A stretch of 5,728 nucleotides of DNA, taken from NCBI GenBank assembly GCA_001873075.1, contig MNYL01000163.1:1-5728 (forward strand), read 5' to 3'. The notes under the pieces were generated by a model, which saw nothing but the letters and a program-made list of their open reading frames with translations, did not search any database and had not been told where the DNA came from. Positions 1 through 4,727 of this stretch are shown in pieces. How positions within the stretch are numbered: the stretch's first letter is position 1; each line of letters starts with the position of its first letter. This DNA is from Fibrobacteres bacterium CG2_30_45_31. Lineage in GTDB: Bacteria > Fibrobacterota > Fibrobacteria > Fibrobacterales > Fibrobacteraceae. The translations under genes and the position numbers were made by a program.

Positions 1-357
1 CAATTTGTGACCAGGGTATCTAAAATCCGCAACCAGCCAAAATCAACGCTCGTTGCCTATCGTCAAATGCTCTCAGGATTTGTTCATAATATCGAAGACT
101 CTGAACAAGGAGCATGGATGGAGAAACAGATTTACATCGCCTTAGGTTCTCTTCTCCAGACTGCCGCTTTATTAGAACTGGATGCTTGTCCTATGGAAGG
201 CTTTAACCACCATTCTGTGGACTCCTTTTTAGGACTTCCCGAAAAGGGGTACCGTTCTGTTGTCGCTTGTGCTATTGGAAGACGCTCCCCTGAAGACACT
301 TATGCGAGTGCCGCAAAAGTGCGTTATTCCGAAGAAGTCGTTTTCGGAATTCTCTGA
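1..357 (+). CDS. NAD(P)H-dependent nitroreductase, NfsB-like (C-terminal part)
   Basis: The reading frame is open from the first base of the window (codons CAA TTT GTG...), so this is the 3' end of a gene that starts upstream; the GTG at position 7 is just an internal valine codon. About 118 residues remain, roughly half of the usual ~215 of the NfsB-type nitroreductase family. The visible part carries family hallmarks: EKQIYIALGSLLQTAALLEL, then DACPMEGF, a GLPEKGYRSVV segment and a C-terminal KVRYSEEVVF tail. Known members are FMN-dependent homodimers in the cytoplasm that reduce nitroaromatics, quinones or related electrophiles with NAD(P)H; the physiological substrate cannot be read from sequence. 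The gene ends with TGA only 3 bp before the converging lipoprotein stop codon. The family call is confident, the exact subfamily less so. Confidence 0.9.
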   Translation, partial: QFVTRVSKIRNQPKSTLVAYRQMLSGFVHNIEDSEQGAWMEKQIYIALGSLLQTAALLELDACPMEGFNHHSVDSFLGLPEKGYRSVVACAIGRRSPEDTYASAAKVRYSEEVVFGIL

Positions 358-362
358 GAATT
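348..362. repeat. Short palindrome bridging two convergent stop codons
   Basis: AATTCTC (348-354) and GAGAATT (356-362) form a perfect inverted repeat around position 355. It spans the nitroreductase TGA (355-357) and runs into the lipoprotein TAA (361-363 on the minus strand). As RNA it could make a stem of about 5 bp with a 5-nt loop on either strand. No U-tract follows in either direction, so it is at best a weak bidirectional end signal. It may be chance. Confidence 0.3.
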
Positions 363-1533
363 ATTTCCAGAGTTCTTCTTTGGTAATGCCGATAAGTTCG
401 ACATCATCGAGCCAAAGTTCTGCCGATTGAGTAAAGACCCAAGCAATGACCCGCACATTCGCAATTTGTTTCTCTTTGCCACGCATGGCGTTTATAGAAA
501 CTGAGTAACGGGTCCAAGTTGTATCCAGTGTTAGTAAAACCTGCGGAATAGCACCCGTGGTATCAGAAGCCTCTAGAGAATCGGTTTCGCTGCCAAGTAG
601 TTCTAAGAATAAAGACCCAGTGCCACGAGCACGAAAAACAATGGAATCTACGCCACTAAAATCATAGCTTCCATAATTTTCTCCCACTTGTACACCACAA
701 TTCGCCCATGGGGAAGAAACCGAAGCAGGCACATCTATATAAAAATGAAAAGCCTTCGAATTATCATCAGTATCTACTACAGGAAATATTGTATTCGCGG
801 TGGAATCGTAAGTAACTATTACGTCAGGATGATTGGAAACAAACCACCAACCACCTCCTACATAGGGGCCAAAACGATGCTGGGAATTTCCATCTTCAAA
901 ATTTTCCAAGAGTAAACGATTGTCTTCTGGCGCAAAAATATCGGTAGAAGCGGTAACCCCCGCCCCTGCGGGAACCTTCAGATACGCATACTGTAAAGGT
1001 TTTGGCTGTTGCGAAACAAATACAAGAGAGTAAGGCCCAGAAGGGAGAGAATCTAAAGCATAGGATCCATTAGACCCCACCGTCACAGAATGATTCAGCC
1101 CTTGAGCAACGACTTTTCCACCGGCAGAAGTTGAATCAAGGGTTCCATGGACACGGCCAAAACGCATCAATGTATCTGAGCCCTTATCTACAAGGCCCTC
1201 TTCACCAGAGAGAGAAACCATCAATTGGGAAGCACTATTAACCCCCATAATCTCAATGGTGTATTTCCCTTTGGGTAAGTCAGAAAAAGTAAAAACACCA
1301 TTTTCATTCGTTGTCGTGTTCTCTGAAACTCCAGTTTCATCAACTCCAACAATAGCGTCACTGGACATCAATCGTACTTGAGCAAAAGCAACCGGAAGCA
1401 AGTCCACACCAATCACACGCGCAGTAATTGCATTCCCGGCTTCTGTCCCTGTGGAACCTCCGCCAGAAACTTTACTTCCACCATCACAAGCAATAAAAAT
1501 CAAAAAAGTGAAGACAATCAAAACAATCCGCAT
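361..1533 (-). CDS. Lipoprotein with carboxypeptidase-regulatory-like repeats and CBM-like C-terminus
   Basis: This 390-residue predicted lipoprotein opens with a short hydrophobic signal ending in a plausible lipobox (FIAC, Cys16), followed by a flexible Gly/Ser linker (about 17-33). Residues 35-110 look like a carboxypeptidase regulatory-like/SpaA-type beta sandwich (NENGVFTFSDLPKGKYTIEI). Residues 125-200 look like a second, degenerate copy (GSYALDSLPSGPYSLVF). Residues 205-385 resemble a galactose-binding-like fold of the CBM11/CIA30 kind (LLLENFEDG at the start, LWLDDVELIG at the end). No catalytic domain is visible, so a surface binding or structural role is inferred. The ATG is fixed by GAGGAG 8 nt upstream and overlaps the TAA of the regulator gene (TAATG), implying translational coupling. 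The ligand, and whether it faces the periplasm or the cell surface, are unknown. Confidence 0.8.
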   Translation of the reverse strand: MRIVLIVFTFLIFIACDGGSKVSGGGSTGTEAGNAITARVIGVDLLPVAFAQVRLMSSDAIVGVDETGVSENTTTNENGVFTFSDLPKGKYTIEIMGVNSASQLMVSLSGEEGLVDKGSDTLMRFGRVHGTLDSTSAGGKVVAQGLNHSVTVGSNGSYALDSLPSGPYSLVFVSQQPKPLQYAYLKVPAGAGVTASTDIFAPEDNRLLLENFEDGNSQHRFGPYVGGGWWFVSNHPDVIVTYDSTANTIFPVVDTDDNSKAFHFYIDVPASVSSPWANCGVQVGENYGSYDFSGVDSIVFRARGTGSLFLELLGSETDSLEASDTTGAIPQVLLTLDTTWTRYSVSINAMRGKEKQIANVRVIAWVFTQSAELWLDDVELIGITKEELWK

Positions 1534-2384
1534 TATGTTGTCTCCTCAGAGGGTACTTGAGTTGAAGTTTCCACCTTATCCGACAAAGGAAACATAGAAA
1601 CAGTCAATGCGTAGACGCGATTGGCAGATTCAGAATGACGCGCGAACTGCAAAATGCCCCGACGAAATTCTTCTATGCGGTGCTTTATCTCTACCAATTC
1701 AGCCTCATCCACCGTAAATACAACTGAAGAAATATCTCGTTCTTCTGATTTATGTCGATCCAAAGACGCTTGAGCGAGTTCCAAGGTGCGCCGATGAAAA
1801 TCTCGTACAGCGACGCTTTTGACTTCACTTCCGGTGGTCACAATCTTTTGAGTAATGTTCCAACCGCCCCGCCCATCAGGTTCCACCAAATTCAACTGCT
1901 TCAAAACTTCCAATGCATTACGCGCTTCATCTTGCGAAATCGGCGGATTCAAAAGCCGTCCCAACTCAGAGACATCGGCAGTATCTTGACTAATTCCAAT
2001 CAATGCACGAAGCGCCGTGCAAGCCCAATTAGCAAAATAAGAATATTCTGGAATGTCCAACTTGCGGGAGTCCATTTCACGAAGTTCCATCAGCCGGCAA
2101 TACAAACTAGAAAGCGATTCCTTCGCTTTAGTTTTCGAAAAATGATACAAGACGCGGAAATATTCCGCTCTGCGCGTATCCAAATCACAAACATGAACAA
2201 ATGTATGAATCGCTTCTTCGTTAAGATGCCCTTCCTTCTGGAACACGCGAACAAGCCAAGCAGGATCTACTCCTGTTTTCTGACCTAAATAACGGTACGA
2301 GGTAAAACTATTGACTTTTTTAGAGTCAATAAACCAATCTTTGAGATACTCTCGATAATCCAGATATTCTAAAACATCTACCAT
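1533..2384 (-). CDS. TIGR02147/DUF4423 family helix-turn-helix protein
   Basis: This 283-residue protein matches the TIGR02147/DUF4423 family, which is strongly expanded in Fibrobacter and also found in predatory deltaproteobacteria. Visible hallmarks are the N-terminal LEYLDYREYLKDWF (5-18), an XRE-like helical segment (27-70), a central winged-helix-like part (about 136-180, with LNLVEPDGRGGWNIT), and the C-terminal signature with ERDISSVVFTV (215-225), IEEFRRGI (237-244) and VYALTVSMFPLS (257-268). Members are presumed transcription regulators, but to my knowledge most have no assigned targets or ligand. The start is favoured because the family normally begins a few residues before the DYREYL motif, though no Shine-Dalgarno sequence precedes it. 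The stop overlaps the lipoprotein start, so the two are almost certainly one operon. A Ser/Thr/Glu-rich tail (271-283) follows the conserved part. Confidence 0.88.
   Translation of the reverse strand: MVDVLEYLDYREYLKDWFIDSKKVNSFTSYRYLGQKTGVDPAWLVRVFQKEGHLNEEAIHTFVHVCDLDTRRAEYFRVLYHFSKTKAKESLSSLYCRLMELREMDSRKLDIPEYSYFANWACTALRALIGISQDTADVSELGRLLNPPISQDEARNALEVLKQLNLVEPDGRGGWNITQKIVTTGSEVKSVAVRDFHRRTLELAQASLDRHKSEERDISSVVFTVDEAELVEIKHRIEEFRRGILQFARHSESANRVYALTVSMFPLSDKVETSTQVPSEETT
1542..1547 (-). promoter_or_regulatory. Ribosome binding site of the lipoprotein gene
   Basis: GAGGAG on the minus strand lies 8 nt before the ATG at 1533-1531, inside the last codons of the upstream regulator gene. 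It supports this start and shows that the lipoprotein can recruit ribosomes in addition to coupled re-initiation at TAATG. Confidence 0.75.
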
Positions 2385-2401
2385 AGGTCTTTAATTTAAT
2401 C

Positions 2402-2430
2402 AATATGTAAGAGGATGCATTCCTTGTGAA
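2402..2430 (-). promoter_or_regulatory. Possible promoter of the regulator-lipoprotein operon
   Basis: On the minus strand TTCACA (2430-2425, 5/6 match to a sigma70 -35) is separated by 17 nt from CATATT (2407-2402, 4/6 match to -10). Transcription would start near 2395, leaving a leader of only about 10 nt, which fits the lack of a Shine-Dalgarno sequence before the ATG. The spacer contains the palindrome ATGCAT, which could be part of an operator. The -10 is weak and this rests on pattern matching only. Confidence 0.35.
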
Positions 2431-2597
2431 CGTTAGAACCAAGGGTTATGTTGCATTTCACTCAACAAAAAAGCAAAAATCGTATCATTGTCTATGCACC
2501 AATGCGTCCCAATCCAATCCACGAAACCCCTTATCTCCAAAAGAAACTGGGAGTGTCCTTTTTACAGAACCCCACTCCAGTGGTACTGCAAACACTT

Positions 2598-3251
2598 TTA
2601 AACTTTCAAAAAGCGCATCAATCTTTGTACAGGCTTTTTAAATAAGTCAAGTAGTGGGCCAAAAATTAAAAGACAAACGACCGAGCCTTCACGAATGGTG
2701 AGATCATCACTAAAAATGAATGAGAGCAAAAGCACCAACACAAAGAACAAAGCATCTCCCCTCTGACGAATAGAACCCATCTTTTTTCCAAACTTATGCG
2801 CAAGTAGCGTGCAGAACCCTTCCAACGGAACTCGTACAAATCGAGATTCCATCACAATCATGACACCCAAAGCACTTATTGCAAAAGCAACGACAGCCAA
2901 TAAAAGCCGCCAAGGGTAATAGCTCACCACAAGATCCGCAAATAACGTATAAACAAAAAAATCAAGAAGATGACCGCCAAAAAAGATAAAGAAAAACTGC
3001 ATTAATTCTAGAGGACGAAAATTTTTCCGCTCTAATAAAATTTGTCCGAAAACAAAAGAAGAATTGAGAATGATTGCAACGGTTCCTACAGTAAAAAATT
3101 TACTGGGAATAACATTCGATATCGTTAAACAAAGAGCATCATAAGCACCTAAGCCCACATGAGCTTTGATTGCAAAACAAACCCCTAAATAAATAACAGA
3201 AAAGCCGATGAGCAAAGCCACCGTTTTTCGAATAATAGGCACTAATTTCAT
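2598..3251 (-). CDS. YczE/DUF6198-like integral membrane protein
   Basis: This 217-residue protein is strongly hydrophobic, with about six predicted membrane segments (roughly 9-28, 52-72, 83-103, 114-135, 166-181 and 188-205). The loop after the first helix (AIKAHVGLGAYDALCLTIS, 27-45) and the following FTVGTVAIILN stretch match the pattern of the YczE/YyaS/YitT-like group and of DUF6198 ('...G.G..d.l...ls......Gt...i.n'). These are inner-membrane proteins without an established transport substrate. The ATG sits just before the first helix and no better start exists. There is no Shine-Dalgarno sequence: the upstream bases are T-rich and derive from the tail of the preceding terminator. No convincing promoter fits in the 48 bp before it, so expression may rely on terminator read-through. 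No terminator is evident after the stop. Confidence 0.75.
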   Translation of the reverse strand: MKLVPIIRKTVALLIGFSVIYLGVCFAIKAHVGLGAYDALCLTISNVIPSKFFTVGTVAIILNSSFVFGQILLERKNFRPLELMQFFFIFFGGHLLDFFVYTLFADLVVSYYPWRLLLAVVAFAISALGVMIVMESRFVRVPLEGFCTLLAHKFGKKMGSIRQRGDALFFVLVLLLSFIFSDDLTIREGSVVCLLIFGPLLDLFKKPVQRLMRFLKV

Positions 3252-3269
3252 GTTACAAAAAAAATCAGG

Positions 3270-3301
3270 AAAAAAGTAAAAAAGGCCCGAATGAGCCTTT
3301 T
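3270..3301 (-). terminator. Intrinsic terminator after the 79-residue gene
   Basis: The minus-strand RNA forms AAAAGGCUC (3301-3293), loop AUUC, GGGCCUUUU (3288-3280): nine pairs including one G-U. Two more U, then AC and a second U6 run follow. The TAA stop of the 79-residue gene (3302-3300) overlaps the base of the stem, so termination is placed immediately at the end of translation. The stem also has A-rich/U-rich flanks in the other orientation, but no plus-strand gene ends here. Confidence 0.85.
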
Positions 3302-3539
3302 ATACCTTACTATCTAAGAAGTTTTCCAAGAGGCTCCGTTTCTGCGCTGGAGACAGAGCTTCATCCTTTTCATTCCAAAGAACATGACCATATATTTTCA
3401 TATAAGAAACGTCTTCGATAATGTATAAGTGATCATCAATCATCACTTCATCAACACCCCTCGCGACAGAAACAACTTTAGGATCCCGATGAAAAGAGAA
3501 CTGAAATTTCGCATTATTTTGTTGTATCGCAATACGCAT
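3300..3539 (-). CDS. Small protein of unknown function (79 aa)
   Basis: I do not recognise this protein. It is soluble-looking, without signal peptide or membrane segment. The N-terminal two thirds read as short beta strands (FQFSFHRD, EVMIDDHLYIIEDV, MKIYGHVLW), and the C-terminus as a helix (SPAQKRSLLENFLDS, 63-77). Support for it being real comes from the strong terminator that overlaps its stop codon and from its position in a collinear minus-strand block. The start ATG at 3539-3537 is preceded only by a weak purine stretch (GGCGGA, about 6-11 nt upstream). It lies 40 nt beyond the U-tract of the 6S-like RNA, the slot that holds fau (ygfA) in enterobacteria, but it bears no resemblance to that enzyme. 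It could depend on read-through from the RNA gene or on an unseen promoter. Confidence 0.65.
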   Translation of the reverse strand: MRIAIQQNNAKFQFSFHRDPKVVSVARGVDEVMIDDHLYIIEDVSYMKIYGHVLWNEKDEALSPAQKRSLLENFLDSKV

Positions 3540-3579
3540 ATAAAGTCCGCCGAAGTCTCTAGTTTTAAGTTAATAGAAC

Positions 3580-3746
3580 AAAAAAAGCATCCCTCTCGGT
3601 TTACTTACGCTCGAAGCTACTCTTTATAAAAGATAGCGCTGCCTCGCTGAGTCATCTTTCAAGGCTATTGCCGAGCATAGATAAATAAGCAAGAACAAGG
3701 AGCTGAACGAATCTTGTTAGATCGGGCATAATACCGAGGGATGCCT
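3580..3746 (-). ncRNA. ssrS: Probable 6S RNA downstream of zapA
   Basis: No protein is encoded between 3540 and 3808, but the minus-strand transcript is highly structured. Its ends pair: GCAUCCC (3744-3738) with GGGAUGC (3593-3587), UCGGU (3737-3733) with ACCGA (3600-3596), and UUAUGC (3731-3726) with GCGUAA (3610-3605). An apical stem pairs CUUGCU (3693-3688) with AGCGAG (3648-3643) and, after a 3x3 internal loop, UUAUCU (3684-3679) with AGAUGA (3657-3652). Between the two stems lies a large central bubble of about 30 nt per strand, the shape that lets 6S RNA mimic an open promoter and bind RNA polymerase holoenzyme. Seven U directly follow the closing stem. The ~165-nt length, its own promoter and its place after zapA (as in zapA-ssrS of many bacteria) support 6S. 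Primary sequence similarity is only patchy, so another structured RNA is possible. Confidence 0.72.
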
Positions 3747-3752
3747 AGCAAT

Positions 3753-3781
3753 AATATACTCAGAACCCCTACAAAAAGCAA
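3753..3781 (-). promoter_or_regulatory. Promoter of the 6S-like RNA
   Basis: Minus-strand TTGCTT (3781-3776) is followed after exactly 17 nt by TATATT (3758-3753), a 5/6 match to the sigma70 -10. Seven bases further on is A3746, two bases before the GCAUCCC arm of the closing stem. A3746 and G3745 can also pair with the first two U of the tail. The exact fit between promoter and RNA 5' end is strong mutual support. Confidence 0.72.
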
Positions 3782-3808
3782 TAAAAGTCTAATTGTTTTA
3801 AAGAAAAA

Positions 3809-4138
3809 CTAGTCTATCTTGGAAGAAATCCTATTAATGCCTTCGTCCAATAAATCAGCCAAAACATTGGCCATTTTCTGACTTTCATGATAATAAACTT
3901 GAGCTTTTGCCACACGACGACGCAGTTCAAATAATTCCGAAGAAATATCCATTGACATTAATATCATTTGCTTTCGAATATCGAGTCGAGAAGCCGAATC
4001 CGTGTGTTGTTCCACTTTCTTGGAAACGAACGCCACAATTTCATCCAATTCAGCCTCGTTCAAATCCGTCTGAATCTGAAACTTATCCTGGCCAATCACC
4101 ACACGAGTGGTGCGTAAGGAAGAATCTGCTGCGTCCAT
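3809..4138 (-). CDS. zapA: Cell division protein ZapA
   Basis: This 109-residue protein matches ZapA in length and order of motifs. The N-terminal globular part contains VVIGQDKFQIQTDLNEAELDEIVAFV (about 13-38), the usual 'I.g..y.i.td...e.l..la..v' pattern. The region LDIRKQMILMSMDISSELFELRR (52-74) corresponds to the conserved 'k..iLaaLnia.el..l' helix and starts the C-terminal coiled coil. ZapA forms tetramers that crosslink FtsZ protofilaments at the Z-ring in the cytoplasm. The start is supported by GAGG (4148-4145) 6 nt upstream. It lies 47 bp downstream of a ZapB-like coiled-coil gene, and the two are probably cotranscribed. No clear terminator follows the TAG, and the promoter of the 6S-like RNA begins about 27 bp beyond the stop. 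Confidence 0.9.
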   Translation of the reverse strand: MDAADSSLRTTRVVIGQDKFQIQTDLNEAELDEIVAFVSKKVEQHTDSASRLDIRKQMILMSMDISSELFELRRRVAKAQVYYHESQKMANVLADLLDEGINRISSKID

Positions 4139-4168
4139 AGCCTACCTCATTCCAATACCAAAAGGATC

Positions 4169-4185
4169 GGTGGCGGAAAGCCACC
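4169..4185 (-). other. Intercistronic hairpin between zapB-like gene and zapA
   Basis: GGUGGC, loop UUUCC, GCCACC form a perfect 6-bp GC-rich stem that begins directly after the TAA of the zapB-like gene. It is followed by GAUCCUUUUGG rather than a proper U-tract, so it is unlikely to be a full terminator. It may protect the upstream message, or lower zapA expression relative to its partner. The zapA Shine-Dalgarno lies about 20 nt further on. Confidence 0.6.
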
Positions 4186-4587
4186 TTAGCCGAAAAAATC
4201 GTTCTGCTTAACCTCTTCGACCTCAGGCTTATTCTCAACAACAGAGCCGTCCACCATTTCTGGCGCTTTAGGTGCAATGGGAATTTCAGTTCCCAATTCA
4301 GCTTCAATGGTATTCAAAAGCTGTTGGAATCGTTCTTGGGCGAGTTGAATTTCTTCGCCTTGATTCTTAACAACATTATTCAAACTTTGTAATTCATTAC
4401 TCCGGCTTTCTAAACGAGCGTAGAGTTCCTCTAGTTCGCGGTCCTTCGCCGCTAGTTGCGCCTGAGCCTTTTCCAGCATTTGGCGAGCTTCCACTTGCAC
4501 TTGAGCCTTTTCCGCCTTCACACGACGAAGCGCATCCAGCACCTTTTCCACTTTCTGAGCGAGAATATCCATATTTTCGAGATTCAT
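4186..4587 (-). CDS. ZapB-like coiled-coil cell division protein
   Basis: From the preferred start the product has 133 residues. Residues 1 to about 100 are a continuous Lys/Glu/Gln/Ala/Leu-rich heptad pattern (MNLENMDILAQKVEKVLDAL, then KAEKAQVQVEARQMLEKAQA and ELEELYARLESRSNELQSL), predicted to be one long coiled coil. The tail (about 103-133) is acidic, proline-containing and probably disordered, ending in NDFFG. There is no signal peptide or membrane segment. The start at 4587-4585 is chosen over a longer frame beginning at 4638 because AAGGAG lies 8 nt before it, whereas the upstream extension (MSPPLFIFSKEIEGVFS) has no heptads and no ribosome site. Position directly before zapA suggests a Z-ring partner equivalent to ZapB. 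Coiled coils give unspecific similarity, so the functional name rests largely on context. Confidence 0.7.
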   Translation of the reverse strand: MNLENMDILAQKVEKVLDALRRVKAEKAQVQVEARQMLEKAQAQLAAKDRELEELYARLESRSNELQSLNNVVKNQGEEIQLAQERFQQLLNTIEAELGTEIPIAPKAPEMVDGSVVENKPEVEEVKQNDFFG

Positions 4588-4727
4588 TGAGAAAACTCCT
4601 TCAATTTCTTTTGAAAAGATAAATAAAGGTGGGCTCAAAAAAAAGTGAGTGGATAATAAAATCCCCTATTCAAAAAGCCTTCTGAAGCGTTCTCCTATAA
4701 AATCCTTGAATTATCTACATTGGAGGT
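4588..4727. promoter_or_regulatory. Divergent promoter region, zapB-like gene / uvrC
   Basis: This 140-bp AT-rich gap separates two divergently transcribed genes, so it must supply promoters for both unless uvrC is leaderless or read from elsewhere. For uvrC, TATAAA (4696-4701) is a plausible -10, about 27 bp before the ATG, without a recognisable -35 at the right distance. For the minus strand, TATTAT (4658-4653) is a possible -10, also without a good -35. The AAGGAG ribosome site of the zapB-like gene lies at its left edge. Element assignments are tentative. Confidence 0.35.
4722..4726 (+). promoter_or_regulatory. Unusually close Shine-Dalgarno sequence of uvrC
   Basis: GGAGG is a perfect Shine-Dalgarno core but ends only 1 nt before the ATG at 4728-4730, against a usual 5-9 nt. 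The next in-frame codon at a normal distance (10 nt) is ATT at 4737-4739, a rare initiator. Either initiation at the ATG is inefficient, or an unusual start is used. Confidence 0.5.

Noticed and set aside
1752..2288. 178-codon plus-strand open frame
   Set aside because: It is antisense to the TIGR02147 gene, which carries clear family motifs; the antisense product has no recognisable features.
2570..2590. CCACTCCAGTGG palindrome as terminator of the membrane protein gene
   Set aside because: The stem is only 4-5 bp with a tiny loop, and no U-tract follows on the minus strand.
2426..2645. Two overlapping plus-strand open frames of 65-71 codons in the spacer and over the end of the membrane protein gene
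   Set aside because: They lie in two different frames of the same stretch, overlap the 3' end of a well-supported gene by about 45 bp, have low-complexity basic products of no recognisable family and no conserved context. The 2448 start has a purine stretch nearby (AAGGG), but that is not enough.
3580..3746. tmRNA, SRP RNA or RNase P RNA as identity of the structured RNA
   Set aside because: There is no tRNA-like acceptor end or tag frame for tmRNA, no GGAA-type apical loop and helix 8 motif for SRP RNA, and it is far too short for RNase P RNA; the rod-with-bubble shape and the zapA context fit 6S best.
4083..4307. 74-codon minus-strand frame spanning the zapB-like/zapA junction
   Set aside because: It is out of frame with both neighbouring genes, which have good ribosome sites and family or structural support; the product looks random.
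4588..4638. Longer N-terminus of the ZapB-like protein starting at 4638
   Set aside because: The extra 17 residues break the coiled-coil pattern, and the strong AAGGAG site points to the ATG at 4587.
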